Positions 31,851-43,638 of a stretch of 64,000 nt of DNA are shown one piece after another. A program made the position numbers and the translations under genes. This DNA is from Rhynchopus sp. YZ270_cl-10. Its lineage: Eukaryota > Euglenozoa > Diplonemea > Diplonemida > Diplonemidae. The notes beneath the pieces were generated by a model. That model saw nothing but the letters and a program-made list of their open reading frames with translations, searched no databases and was not told where the DNA came from. The first letter of the stretch is position 1. Each line of letters begins with the position of its first letter. Location of the stretch: assembly GCA_964035575.1 (NCBI GenBank), contig OZ037906.1:1116001-1180000 (forward strand), read 5' to 3'.

Positions 31851-31879
31851 CTTCTTCCTCTCTTTCATCACCCATTTTC

Positions 31880-31945
31880 CCACCCCCCGGTACACATATC
31901 ACTCACTAAAAGTACACTGTCATGAGAGGGCTGTTACCTCTCACC
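31880..31945 (+). repeat. M3 module, copy
   Basis: CCCACCCCCCGGTACACATA, AGTACACTGTCATGAGAGGG and CTGTTACCTCTCACCAACCT. It shows the uninterrupted CACTGTCATGAGAGGG that is split at 54456. Confidence 0.65.
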
Positions 31946-31969
31946 AACCTAACCTTTTTTTTTACACTA

Positions 31970-32367
31970 CAGTCATCCAACAAACGTTGGTGGGTAAAAA
32001 GGTTGGTGGGGTAAAAACGTTGGTGGATTTGGGGTCTCGAAAAATTTGGTGGGTTTTTTGGATTAGAACTGCATTTTTGAGTTTCCTTTACGTGGTCCCC
32101 TATGCCCCTATGCCCCTCCTCCCCTCCCCCACTTCCACCCAAACCCGGTCCAGATTGAAAAATTAATACCGCAAAAGTAAAAAAAGATGCCCCCATATAC
32201 AAAACCTGCCGCAGGTTTACACCGTCAATGTTGCACTTTTGGGTTTGCGGGTACATGGTAAACACAGGTTAGAAACCACTAAGGTTGGTGGGTAAAAACG
32301 TTGGTGGGTTTGGGGTCTCGAAAAAATTTGGTGGGTTTTTACCCCACCAACCTTTGTTGGATGACTG
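31970..32367. mobile_element. Tc1/mariner-type MITE with TA target duplication
   Basis: CAGTCATCCAACAAACGTTG at the left is inverted at the right as CAACCTTTGTTGGATGACTG, about 30 bp in all, and both ends are flanked by TA. CAGT ends and TA duplications are the Tc1/mariner hallmark. Subterminal GTTGGTGGGTAAAA and GGGGTCTCGAAAAA blocks occur twice in direct orientation. It has no transposase frame. Confidence 0.8.
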
Positions 32368-32499
32368 TATTTGAAATGTGCGTTTTCGGGTTTAAGTAGC
32401 GTTTTAATGGGGTTCTACTTCTACTCCACTAAAAAACCCCCCTACATCCTCCCCACCCCCTTCCACCGTACACTCTACAGCACATCTTTTGGGGGAAAT

Positions 32500-32560
32500 C
32501 ATCCCTTCTTCTTCTTCTTCTTCTTCTTCTTCTTTCCTCCTCTCTCTCTCTCTCCCTTCT
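32500..32560. repeat. CTT and CT simple repeats in the leader of the glutaminase gene
   Basis: About ten CTT (TTC) units followed by a CT run, 40-100 bp before the start codon. Confidence 0.7.
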
Positions 32561-32598
32561 CAAATTTTGTATTTTTTTGTCATCTCTAGAGCGTTCAA

Positions 32599-35506
32599 AT
32601 GACAATGCATCTGCCACAACCCCCGGGGATGCCGCAGCAGGGTGGGAAGGGGGGTAAATCACGGGGGTCTGCGAACAAACGCAGCTCTGTGGCTTCTGTG
32701 CAGAGCGACGTGCCTTTGAAGGATAGGAGGAAGTATTTGCTGGACGTAGAGGCAGTTCCGATATTTGATACTCTGGTGACGGAGTTGATTAAGCGGAGGC
32801 CTTCGAAAATGATGGTGATTCCGGTGTTAAAGGAGATTCTTAACTCTATGGATAATCAAGGATCGCATGCTGCAAACGAAGCAGTACTTCTTATTGATGC
32901 CGCAGAGGCAGGTGATGCCGCGCTGACTACACAGCTCCTCGACAGCGGGGCTGACGTTAACGCTGGAGACGCAGACCGCCGAACCGCCCTCCACGGTGCT
33001 GCAGAAGAAGGCCACCTTGAAGTCGTCGAACTCCTCGTTGCCCACGGGGGTAACGTCAACGCTCGCGACAAATGGGGTACCCAACCCCTCGATGCTGCAA
33101 CAAAAAACCAAAGAAACAGTGTAATGACCTTTTTGAAGTCTCACGGAGCAATAAAAGGACGGTCCAAATCGATGCACAGCAATTCAACCGATGGGTTGTT
33201 AGTTTGCATGAGACTCTGCAGTGCAGCGGGGGGTGGTGATCTGCAGGCAATCACAACGCTTTTGGATAGTGGCAAGGTGTCGCCAATTGTAGAGGATTAT
33301 GACTTCCGCACTCCATTGCATCTTGCTGCAGAGGCGGGGCATCTCGAATGTGTTAAACTTCTAGTCTCTAAGGGGGCGGACCCGAACGCCGCAGACCGAT
33401 GGGGTGGAACACCCACCATGGGAGCGAAGCAGCATGACCACGCAGAGGTTGCTGCCTTTTTGGTAGAAAAGGGTGGTAAACTGGAGACATCCAAGGTTGC
33501 AGTGGCAGATGGACAGCAAGACAAAGAATGTCTTTTCGATGCGTGCCAAAGGGGAGATCTCATGATTGTGAGGCAACTGTTGGATCGTGGGGTAGATGTG
33601 AACCAGAAGGACTATGATATGAGGCATCCCATCCACCTTGCTTGTGAGGAAGGGCATTCGGACATTGTAATGGAGCTTATTCAGCGGAATGCGAACCTCA
33701 ATGTGACAGATCGGTGGGGTACTACGCCCCTGCAAGGCGCGTTGTATAACAGTCAGAACGACGTGGTGTCGTTGCTGAAGGACCATGGTGTCGATACGTC
33801 CATCTCTCTGACTGCACCTGTATTTGACTTCACAACGCGTGCAATGCGTTTCTTCGACTCAACAGCCTCTGTCGCAGGGCTTCCCAAAGGTCAGGTTATC
33901 CCCGCAGCAGCCTTAGTGACCAGGGTCGATGATGAGTTTGGGCTGCGTCTGGACCATCACCAAGTGCTGACAAAAGAGATCCTCGCGTTGAGCATACGCT
34001 TTGAAAAGGTAGAGGATAAGATAGGAGAGTCGAAAGATGTCTTTCTTGAATACAACAGATGCCTGCCGGCGACGTATCCAAAGCAAAGTATGTGAAATGG
34101 AAGTTGGGGTGTAGGGTTTGAGGGGAGGGGGGCCGGGGTGGTTGTTGATAAAAACAAAAACAAAACACAAAAAAACAACACAGAAATCCCGCTGAACCTT
34201 TACATTGTGGCCGAAGACTTTGTGCGCATCCTATGTGGGACAGGAGACGAGGTGCCCGAGGATACGGTATGTTTTTCTTCATTCAAACATTGGGATGCTG
34301 GAGGCACGTTCATCCGTTCATTTGAATAATGGGTGGCCACGTGAGGCCTCATCTGCATCTTTTCTTCTTGCTTAACCCCCTCCACCCCCTCCGAACCTCT
34401 AAATTCTATAAAAACCCTCAGTTCTCTGTAATGCGAGCGCTCGTATTCGACAAGATGCCAGTCCCAAGCTGGACTCACTTTGTGCGCAGTGTAGGTGCCA
34501 TGTTCGAGGAAGTGCTCAACAATACCGAAAACGACGGGGCGAATGCGGGGTACATCCCTGAGCTGAAGTCCGCAAACTCTGAGTATGCAAACACACACCG
34601 CATTGCCCTTACTCACTTAACCTATTTACCCAAAACCCCCACAACAGCCAATTCGGTCTCTCCATCTGCACCGTGCTCGGCCAGGAATGCCACTTTGGCG
34701 ACTCCGAAGAAAAGTTCTCTGCACAGAGTACGGCGAAGACGTTTGCCTACACCATGGCGTTGCAGGCACATGGTGCTGAGCATGTTCATAAGTTTGTTGG
34801 TCAGGAGCCAAGTGGACGTGCGTTCAACGACTTTGCACTGACTAGGGACAAGCATCCGTTCAACCCTGTAACAAACGCAGGCAGCATTGTAACCTGCGCA
34901 ATGGTCGAACCCGAGAAGGGTGGGGTGGAGGAGAGGATGGCACACTTCCGTTCCTTTGTGTCGGACCTGAGCGGGGGGATGGAGGTGGCGGACTGTCTCA
35001 GTGTCTACAAAAGCGAGCAGACGTGCGCATTCGGAAACTACGCGTTGGCGAACTTTATGCGCGCAGAGAACACCTTTCCACCACATGTCCGTACCCACAC
35101 ACAGCTGCAGGAGGCGGTAAGCTTTTACCTGCGGGTGTGTTCGACGGAGGTTGACGTGAAAACGCTATGCAGAACCGCGAGCACATATGCGAACAGCGGA
35201 ACGTCACCTATGTCCGGGAAGCACATCGTCAACGAGAGCGAGGTGCGGCAGACCCTCCAGATTTTGTATTCGTGCGGGATGTACGACTTCAGCGGTGAAT
35301 GGGCGTGCACGATTGGTATGCCCGCGAAGAGTGGTGTGTCGGGGAACATCATGATCGTCGTGCCCGGTGTGCTCGGCATGTGTGTATGGTCCCCCAAGCT
35401 CGACGCAATCGGGAACAGCGTCCGTGGGATCCGCTTCGCAAAGCTCTTCTCAGAGAAATTCCGCATGTCCCTCCTCGACACTTTGCTGCGTGGAAAATGC
35501 GAGTAA
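32599..35506 (+). CDS. Ankyrin-glutaminase fusion (three ankyrin modules, then glutaminase)
   Basis: Four exons (32599-34087, 34184-34266, 34422-34582, 34648-35506) join in frame to give 863 residues. The C-terminal half is a glutaminase, which hydrolyses glutamine to glutamate and ammonia by a serine-dependent mechanism. It has the catalytic Ser605-X-X-Lys608 (QSTAK), YIPELKSANSDQFGLSICT, HPFNPVTNAGSI, GMYDFSGEW with the expected tyrosine near residue 790, and GMPAKSGVSGNI. These agree closely with animal kidney-type glutaminase. Residues about 95-184, 200-294 and 310-398 are three copies of the module that animal enzymes carry once, at the C-terminus (RTALHGAAEEGHLEVVELL, DKWGTQPLDAA). Here they are N-terminal. 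There is no obvious mitochondrial presequence, so a cytosolic location is inferred. Confidence 0.93.
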
Positions 35507-35954
35507 ATAAAGAGCAAGATATCACCATAAGGAGTGGGAGAGAGCAAGAAGAGAGAGCGAGGCAGCCTCAGACATGGGCGTGTATTTTTTTATTTTTGAT
35601 TTTCTGGAGTAAGGGGTGCGTGTTAGGTTCCTCTTGCAAAAGGTTTCTATTTTCGTGAGTGTATAAAGATAAAGTGTAAAACGATGCAACAGTTGCAAAG
35701 ACATTTGTGCGCGAACTAAAAAAAATGCAAGAAAAAATTCTACTGAAAAAATATGTCACAAACAAAATTAAGGTATTGTCTCGTGTGAGACACTCCCGTA
35801 TTTTAGTGAGGGTGTTGTATTTTTGGCTTTGGGTAAAGGTGAACTGGACAATAAATAGTGGAGTTCATCCTCTGGATGTCTACACTAATACAACCAAGTT
35901 TTCAATAAAGAAAGGCCCGAGATCAGAGGCCTTTTCGTGAGTGAACTTTTTGGA

Positions 35955-36120
35955 CAGTGGAGATTGCACAACTGTGGCGACACAACCGAAGCAACTACAC
36001 TACTCCAACAATTTATCAAGAAAAATGGAATCTGCCCTTTTTTCAGATGTGTATACATGCACGTGCGGCACATTCATCATAGATGACTAAGCTCGAGAGG
36101 CTTAGGTTCATCTCATTAGC
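35955..36120. repeat. M4 module (minus) followed by M1 module (plus)
   Basis: 35955-36019 reads CAGTGGAGATTGCACAACTG, then ACTACACTACTCCAACAATT. 36081-36120 reads ATGACTAAGCTCGAGAGGCT, TAGGTTCATCTCATTAGC, an M1 with an intact stem. Confidence 0.75.
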
Positions 36121-36800
36121 TTTTCATCTTTCAACTTTCCCCCCCCTTTTTTTGTGTGTATGTTTAGAACTAAGGCCGCAAAGAACTGCGTTGGTCTCAG
36201 ATGAATTTATGAGGGAGAGACAACAATGAGAAATCTTTACTCTATCTGATCATTCTGGTGAACAATATCAAAAGATCGGAATGCCTTGGTGTTTCATGTG
36301 TTCTTTTCCCCCCCCTCTTTACCAAACGGTGATATTTACCCACCCCAAACACGATGGGGAATGACCGTACATTTGCCTGCAGGGTTTCCTGTGCGCAACT
36401 CCCATGGAGCTGTCAGTGCCATAGCACACAGTACACAGTACACGCCTGTGTCCTTGAGGCCTTTGCACCCCCTGGAAAAAGATCTCACCCATTTATCAGA
36501 GGTTTTTTTTTCTAAAAATATTAGTTCGATATTTTGGCGTACAAACAATTTTCAACTGCTTTGTCATCTTATTCGTAAAGTGTCATACCCCGTATTTTGT
36601 TTTGTTTTACCTACAAGCGTAGCTTCAAGAAAAAAATAGTTTCTCCGACAACGGTCGCCAATCACCCCTCAAACAGGGTAATTGAGCAATCAACGAAACA
36701 CCCTTTTTTCCCCCCTTTTACTTTCCTATCAGAGTTACTGTTTTGTTGTTCTCGTACTGCAAGAAAGGGTGTCTGGGTAAAAACAAAGTTTCCCCCTCCA

Positions 36801-36895
36801 CCTTCCGCAGTACAAAAGGCTTCGGCCAACATTGAGCACACGACCCGGTGGTTACGGACCAGGGTGGGTACCTTAGGCGATTGTCGACACAACAA
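36801..36895 (+). repeat. M5 module, extended copy
   Basis: GCAGTACAAAAGGCTTCGGC, AACATTGAGCACACG, then a GGACCAGGGTGGGTACC insertion and GATTGTCGACACAACAAAA. Confidence 0.6.
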
Positions 36896-36950
36896 AATCG
36901 CTCTCAATGCTTTCTATTTTTCTGTGGATGAGAAGGGAATCCTATTTCAA

Positions 36951-36993
36951 GGTGACTAAGCACGAGAGGCTTAGGGTCATCTTATAAACTTTT
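36951..36993 (+). repeat. M1 module, canonical
   Basis: GGTGACTAAGCACGAGAGGC, TTAGGGTCATCTTATAAACT, TTTCTTATTC. Nearly identical to the copies at 23152 and 62859. Confidence 0.8.
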
Positions 36994-37730
36994 CTTATTC
37001 TTCACAAATGGTGTGGCTGAAAAATCCCAAAAATTTTGGACTCAGCCACACCAACAAAATACAATCCACAAACCCATGTCTCCTCCCCTATCATACTACA
37101 CGTTGCGCGTAAAGCGTCATGTGCACAACCTAGCCTTTTCCGGTTCGTATTTGTCAAATTTTAGTTTTTGTACAGTTTTGATTTTTTTATTTTGTTTATT
37201 TTCTCATGGCGACAATGGATGGTTATGCGTTCAGTGCTGCTTAATTAGTGAAGATATGTGTTCAGAGAAGCACGTTCATCTTCAAAAGTTTTTATGTAGT
37301 TTTGTGTTGGGAAGAAAAAAAAGCGCCTTTTCCATTTTCTTTTGTCTTTAGGAAAGTCGTTGCAGTGAAGTATTTTTTGTCGTACTTTTCTTAGTGCGTT
37401 CCATCTTGAAAGCCTAGCTCAGTGTTTCTTATTTGGTGATTTTTTCTTCTTCTCGAAGCGGGGCTTAGGTTCCTCTTGCAAAGCCTTTTTTTTGTTTTTG
37501 TTTTTTTGTTTTAGTAAGGTACACACTGTCACTTTGTGTGTGCAGATTTGAGGTGCATCTGCCAAGCTACCTTTTGTTTCGTCGTTATCTTGAACAAAGA
37601 TGTTATGGTCTGAAAATAAACGACCGGATTTGAGTTAAAAGATGTGCGTCTTTTTTTCAATTTTCCCTCAGTGATGCCTTTGGTTGATGAGAAAGTATCT
37701 GTGATATGGTTTTTATGATGCCAAGCTGAT

Positions 37731-37763
37731 GCCTTCTCATTCCATCAAATGGAATGAGAAGGC
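37731..37763. repeat. Perfect 15-bp hairpin followed by a T run
   Basis: GCCTTCTCATTCCAT pairs with ATGGAATGAGAAGGC around CAA. AGGTA and nine T bases follow, giving a terminator-like layout. Confidence 0.8.
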
Positions 37764-37884
37764 AGGTATTTTTTTTTATTGAGTTGCTTTGGTTTCTGCA
37801 TTTAGCCATCCGGGTTTCTACCTTGTCCCTCTCCCGTCTCTGTCACAACGCAACACCTGGTTTGTAAGTATTTTTATTTTTGCA

Positions 37885-37925
37885 AGGTGACGCACGAGAG
37901 GCTTAGGGTCATCATTTTTTTCTTT
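37885..37925 (+). repeat. M1 module lacking the left stem
   Basis: AGGTGACGCACGAGAGGCTT, AGGGTCATCA, T run. The CTAAG half of the stem is missing. Confidence 0.65.
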
Positions 37926-38038
37926 TGCTTTGCGTACTCCCTTCTATTTGCTCTCTCTTTTTAAGGATTCTGTGAAGAAAAATTCGTGGCTGCTCTCTAG
38001 TGATAGTAGTCTATAGTCAAACATGCCTTTTTTTTTTT

Positions 38039-38165
38039 TGAAAAAATGTTGGAATAGTGTAGTTGCCTCGGTTGTGTTGCCACAGTTGTGCAATCTCCAC
38101 TGTCCCGTTTTTTTTTTTTTTTTTACGTTTGAGTTTGCACTTTCAACTTCTCTCTATGCAGTTTT
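38039..38165 (+). repeat. M4 module in + orientation and M2-like tail
   Basis: 38039-38103 reads TGTTGGAATAGTGTAGTTGC, then GCCACAGTTGTGCAATCTCC, ACTG and a 16-T run. This shows that M4 also ends in a T tract when read in this orientation. GAGTTTGCACTTTCAACTTC (M2-like tail) follows. Confidence 0.7.
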
Positions 38166-38530
38166 AAAATGGGTTCGTTCATATGTGTCAATGTTTACAT
38201 ACCTGCACATCATCTGTATTGGACGTCCTTGTACTTTCTCTTCTTTGAAAGTAAATTATTATGAAACTCTATTTTATAGATAAAATAAACAGAAGGGAAG
38301 AAGGGGGAGGGGATGGGGGGGGGGGAAACAACAACGCCGTTGGCCCTGTTTTGGAATAAAACGAAGTAAGGAATGAAAAATGTAGGGGGGATCTTTTTTT
38401 GAAAAATTCTCTCACCCCCGATAGCCCCTTCTCTTTGATACCACTCCAATAACAGGAAACGAAAACAAACCTACACAAAACACACACAAAAAAGCCACCT
38501 AAAAGGGACAGGACATCTGCCGGTCTCACA

Positions 38531-39775
38531 ATGGATAACACCAAGCTTGTTGTCGTTCTCTTCGTGTATGTACCCCGCCACTTATTTTTTACACTCTGTT
38601 ATAATTGCCTCATACGTAGGTGACTATGCACAGAGAGGCTTACGTGCGTCTTATAAACCGTTTGTCTTCCTAATGGTTGACTCAGGGGAGAATAATATAA
38701 TACCCGGCAATCCCTGGTTGTGCGAACCGTACACTTTGCTTACTGAGATCGTCATTAGTATCTACCGTACCCACACCATAAAAACAACAACAACATTTAT
38801 TCAAACTACACCATTGCAGGATTGTGCTACTCTTTGCCTTCGTGGTGGCCGCTGTGCTGTACTGGTACAAGCAGCAGCAGCCGCAGCAGGAGGTCATGGG
38901 ATCGGACGACAAGGTCGCCAGGAACCTTGACGGCAGCCAGACACGCGACCGCGAGGGGGACAAACCACTGCTGACAACTGACAACAACGTGAACGGGTCT
39001 TCTTTCTATGACGAAGGTGGTGTGGAATGTATGTTACTATCCCCACCCCCACCCTCACCCCACGCCCATACAAATAAGCCAAGAAAAAAATGCAAAAATT
39101 TAACCTTTGGGTAGTACAACCCAAGCAGACGAAAAAAATAGCAAAAAAGCCCACGAACACCGCAGGACCATATTACACAGTTAGGCGTTCCTGATAAAAA
39201 CTGATATCATACACAACACCAATATACAATGTTTCGATAAAGAAGTACCCACATTCTGCTTTCAAATGTACAAAACAACACAGCTTCATCGCCGAGAACA
39301 CCACACAGCGGTGCATTCCCTGCAGGCGGAGCTGCGATTGGAGCGAGAGGTTCCAAGAAGATGGTATGGTCCAGACGAGAGGGGGAGGGGGAGAGAGAGA
39401 GGCCTCTTTGGTTTGCATTCGTAAAAAGCGTTTGCACCTTTTAATTGCAAACTGTTGTTAATATTCTCTTGTTGCAGGACCCCCACGGAAGCGTCGCAAG
39501 CCTGAGAGACAGCAGGTCGTTCAGGGACCCCAAGAAGGGGATGGTCACGATGCCCCCCAAGCGCAGAAGGTATGATTCAGTGGACCCCGCCTTTGAGCAC
39601 GACATGAGCGGCGTTTTTCAGCACGTTTCAACTACTTTCGCTTTGGAAATAATTTATCATCTCCCCTCACAGTCCGCCGATCGGCTCCCCTGACCCGGGT
39701 GCATCCCCGCTCTCCTCCTCCATGTGCCAGAGCCCCGGAGGTGGCAACCCGCTGGCCAACAAGGACAGACTGTAG
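38531..39775 (+). CDS. Small single-pass membrane protein, five exons
   Basis: Exons 38531-38565, 38820-39028, 39284-39363, 39478-39569 and 39673-39775 join in frame to give 172 residues; no single open frame shows this gene. Residues about 6-27 (KLVVVLFVIVLLFAFVVAAV) form one strongly hydrophobic helix right at the N-terminus, followed by YWYKQQQPQQ. This suggests a signal-anchor protein with a short outer end and a 145-residue polar tail. The tail is rich in Ser, Pro, Gly and Asp (TDNNVNGSSFYDEGG, RSFRDPKKG, SPPIGSPDPG) and looks disordered. All five exon joins have GTATG donors and AG acceptors. I do not recognise a family. Intron 1 carries an M1 module. Confidence 0.78.
38618..38660 (+). 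repeat. M1 module inside intron 1 of the membrane-protein gene
   Basis: AGGTGACTATGCACAGAGAG, GCTTACGTGCGTCTTATAAA, CCG. It contributes to an intron of 254 bp. Confidence 0.7.
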
Positions 39776-40376
39776 ATATTTTATTCAAATAAAAAATACG
39801 AACTTAATTAGTGAGGCAGCACCCCCCCTTAGAGGAATGTGTGTGTCCACACTGAAGCAAAAAAAAAAAAATAATAATCAAAAAGAACAAGAACATGAAA
39901 TAAGAAATCGTTCTCTAAAAAGGAATGGTGAAAAAAAAAAGTTTTCAAGAAACAACAAAACGCAAACAAATACACACACACACACATAAGCTGCAAACAA
40001 ATTGGCGACTTTTTGTGGCATTTTTTAAATGGGTAGGACAATAGCTTTTCCTTAAAATCGTACATCTCTGCACATCTGCTGATAAGCACATGTTGACTGC
40101 GAAGGGAACGTCTATCCACTTTTTTTTTTATTGCCGAAAAACGCCTTTTTTAAAAGTCATCCTTTCGAGCGATTTCCAACAGTACAAGAGAGCAGATCTC
40201 TCCTCTGGGAGAGCTCTCCGAACTTTTCTCCTTTTTGAGGGGAAAAAAAAAAATGCTGAATAATAGCAAGCCACCCTGTTTTCTACCTTTCCACTTTTTG
40301 TTATCTTTTTTTCTTTTTTCGACACACACAAAAAAATGATGTCGTGCAGTCTTTCGCGTTCTCTGTCCTTTTTTTA

Positions 40377-40430
40377 GGTGGTCGATACGCGGCGAGAGGC
40401 TTAGGCCCATCTTACAAAAAAAACCCCCCT
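40377..40430 (+). repeat. M1 module, diverged
   Basis: AGGTGGTCGATACGCGGCGA, GAGGCTTAGGCCCATCTTAC, A run. It is preceded by TTTTTTT. Confidence 0.65.
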
Positions 40431-40846
40431 ATTTTCTTTTTTTTTAGACACGTGTGCAGCGAGACACATACATCTTTCAACGTTTCTTTATGGCTCTGCG
40501 GGAGGGTATTAGGGTGTCTCTACCTTTCACTCTGTTTATTTTTCTTTGTTTTGTGGAGAAGAGGAAGGGGGGAAAGCGTATTCCGACACTGCTTTTGGTT
40601 TCCACGGTTTCTTTCCCCCTTCTGCCTTGTTCATTTAGGAGAAATAAAAACGACGGTTTTTTTTTTATTTTAATTTTATTGAAGATGTGGTCAGTCCATC
40701 TTACAAATTTTATCCCTCATTGACCGAAAAACCAAAAAACACAAAACAACAACAACATGAAGAAAGTGTGCGGGCAGCAAAAAAAAAACACAAAGGAAGA
40801 GAATCTGAGATGGGAAAATACAAAAAAAGCTACTCTGGTGCTATAC

Positions 40847-40931
40847 CTTCTGTAGTACAAAAGGCTTCGGGCCGACATTGAGTACAGATCTTTGTACCGG
40901 GAGGTCCAAAGTGAATGTCGATACAACAAAA
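40847..40931 (+). repeat. M5 module, best copy
   Basis: TTCTGTAGTACAAAAGGCTT, CGGGCCGACATTGAGTACAG, ATCTTTGTACCGGGAGGT, then AATGTCGATACAACAAA. Confidence 0.7.
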
Positions 40932-40997
40932 AAAAGCAACAGCAAAAACCAAGCTGGTGCACCCCCCACCTCTCATCCGTTTCCCCCCACTTCGCTC

Positions 40998-41333
40998 GAC
41001 GGTGAAGTTGATTTGTGGTTTCACTGTTCTAAGCCAACAATGAAGCTACAAAGTAAACCATACGTAGAGTCATCTACTTCACCGTTGTGCACACGACGGT
41101 GAAGTGAAATTGACATTGTGATTTTACAAGCCATGATTTTACTTGCAAAAATATTGTGTTCAGAAGTAATTACCGTAAATGTAAATATGTTGGGCCGTAA
41201 TAATGTCGGAACGAACGAGCGTTATTACGCTCCAACATATTTACATTTACGGTACCTCTGAACACAAGTGAACTGTTTTCACAAAGTGGTGTTGTAAAAA
41301 TCACAGGCAAAGCCATCTACTTCACCGTCGTGC
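40998..41333. mobile_element. Adjacent fold-back elements with GACGGTGAAGTA ends
   Basis: The first spans about 40998-41085 (CGACGGTGAAGTTGAT facing ATCTACTTCACCGTTGTG). The second spans about 41088-41333: CACGACGGTGAAGT and TGTGATTTTACAA on the left face TTGTAAAAATCACA and ACTTCACCGTCGTG on the right. Within the second, TTGTGTTCAGAAGTAATTAC and CGTAAATGTAAATATGTTGG (41154-41193) are inverted at 41232-41267. Confidence 0.7.
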
Positions 41334-42537
41334 ATGTCAAAGGCCCCACCCCCCGTCCCTTCCCCTTCTTTCTGTTGGATGGTAGTGGGTGGTCTATCGC
41401 GTCTCGTGTCCACTGCAAGAGTCTGAGCCTGCATGTTATCAACACTTCACTTTCTGTTCTTTGATTAGAAACAAAACAATTTTTTTAAAACAAAATTCTG
41501 GGAGGGGGGGAAGGGAGCTCTGTGTGTCGGTGACCCTTTTTTTTGCGTTTTCCCCCCCCTTTTGGCCCCCACCTTGCTACCTTTTTTTTGCTGTTGTGAA
41601 TGGATAGCACCGGGGCAAGGTGCAAATAAAAATCTCAGGTTTTCCCGATTTTTTTTCTCTTTTTATTTTACGCACACTATTTTTGTGAGCGGAAAGTGTC
41701 ACGTCGTTCACCCAACGGTGCTCCGCAACACCACCACCCAACAGTGAATGTGGAAACGTCAACGCATCAAAACAACTACAAGAAAGGGTGAGGGAATACC
41801 AAATGATACTTTTGTTTTACATGAGCTCCGGCTGAGCTGCGTTTTTAGACACATTTCAACTACTCTTTTTTCCCTCTCCGTTTTAGTTGCATGGTTGGTT
41901 TTTCAGCTACAACCCAAGAGAAGAACTACATATCAGAATTTTAAAAAAAAATGCACAATGGCTTTTGGCCTATATTGAGTACAGACCCTAATTTTTCTTC
42001 CCCTCAAAGGTGGGTAAAGGTCTGATATCATACAAGAGTATCCAAGCCTATTCAAAAGGTGTACATTGGGAGAATTTTTTCAATGTGAATGTTGATACAT
42101 TTTTAAAAAAAGTGGATTTTATTTTTTGAAAAGAATTGTGCATACCAGGGCACTAGCTTGGTTTTGGGGAAAATTCCAGAAGTGGGTCGCTTTCCATGAA
42201 AGTGGGTCAGCGAGTTTTTTACTACAGAAGATGGTTTAGCGGCGTTCTACGAGCTATTTTCTCCAATCCCAGCTTGTGGTGGGGGATATTCGCGAAAATG
42301 GCCAAAATTCGGTCAAAATTCGGTCAGTGTTGCAGTAATCCTCCGAAATGTGCTGTTTGCCCGCCTCACTTTGTGGTCTCTCGGAAAACTACCACTGGTA
42401 TCTGTATGAGTTTCAGAGCTTTCTTCCTCGACCAGACTTAAAGAAACTGAACCCTTGGTTCAGTTTTTCATGCACCGCCTCACCGCCGTGTAGTCACGGG
42501 TGTTTCGGACAGTGTTATTTTGCACGAACGGTCTCAT

Positions 42538-42722
42538 ACAGGGTTTTTTTTGCGGAGCAAAAAATAGTAATATAATATGGCGCCGCAGGCGAAAAAAAAA
42601 TAGGGTGCAGTGTAAAAATCTAGCTTTTTACACCACAGAGTCACTCAACGAACCCTTTTTTGCGGAGCAAAAAAGGAAAAATGGCGCCGCAGGCAAAAAA
42701 ATAAAAACAAGGTACAGCCTCC
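42538..42722 (+). mobile_element. Interspersed element X, uninterrupted copy
   Basis: TTTTGCGGAGCAAAAAA, TGGCGCCGCAGGCGAAAAA, GTAAAAATCTAGCTTTTTAC, then a second TTTTGCGGAGC and GGCGCCGCAGGC block. This is the reverse-complement match of 6322-6945 minus its insertion. Confidence 0.7.
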
Positions 42723-43237
42723 CGGGTCCTCCTCTAGACTCTTCCCACGTGCAAAACCCTACAGAATTCTCAGATTTTTGGTGGGATGATGGCAGGATGA
42801 TGGTTTTTGGTCGGGGGGGAAAGCCATTTTCCGTGGGATGATGGATGATGGTTAGCGTCAGGCCTGAACTCGGGGGGAGTTCCCTGTAGTCGAGCTCCCA
42901 AAAAAAATTTTTCTAAAATCCAAAATCCAATTCTTTTTTTTTTTTCCGGCTGACCCACTTTTTTTTTTTTAAGTACAGGAAGTGGGTCAGCTGACCCGCT
43001 GACCCAGCCAAGCTAGTCCCCTGGTGCATACTGCACCTGATTTTTACCCTCGCATATAGGACCGTATACGCGGGGTACACTTCAGGTGGTGTAATTGAAT
43101 CGGGAGCACAAAAAAACCTCCCCAAAACTGCAACAAAAAAATAACTGTGTAACCCTCAAGAGAACCGCATTGCGTGTGTAAGGTACACAGTATAGAAGAA
43201 GGTGAGAATGTGGGGGGGCCCCCGCTATTCTAATGCT

Positions 43238-43352
43238 GGCAGTATTGTGATGGGAACCCATTGGAATACGCAAAATACATCAAAATACACCACAATACGT
43301 GTATTGTGATGTATTTTGCGTATTCCAATGGGCTCCCATTCACAATATTGCC
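43238..43352. mobile_element. 115-bp palindromic MITE
   Basis: GGCAGTATTGTGATGGGAAC, CCATTGGAATACGCAAAATA and CATC on the left are inverted on the right (GATGTATTTTGCGTATTCCA, ATGGG, CAATATTGCC), around a 26-bp centre. Confidence 0.8.
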
Positions 43353-43638
43353 ACCATTTCGCTATTTCCCCCCCAGATTTCCCACCTCACAACCTCTCTC
43401 CCTCATTCCCCATCCCCCACCCCTCATGAGAATATATTGTGAAAGAAATGAAGAAAGGTTTCATTTTCTTAGCAAAATTGAAATCCAAAAAAAAGGAATG
43501 GCTATTGCCACAGTAAGGCAGATAGGTACCACTTTAAGAGGGTCTACAGGCATACTACAGGCAAGCAAAGGCAATACGCATACACACCACCAAAAAGGGT
43601 GGGGGGTTTTTCACCGTTTAATTTGCGACTTATTTTAG

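Larger units (their letters stand above)
35507..38530. other. 3-kb gene-free stretch rich in structured modules
   Basis: No coding region is supported. Modules seen are M4 (35955-36019), M1 (36081-36120, 36951-36993, 37885-37925), an M2-like relic broken by a GTACACA run (about 36380-36475), M5 (36801-36895), M4 (38039-38103) and a perfect hairpin (37731-37763). Many T tracts separate them. Short frames are low complexity. Confidence 0.6.
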
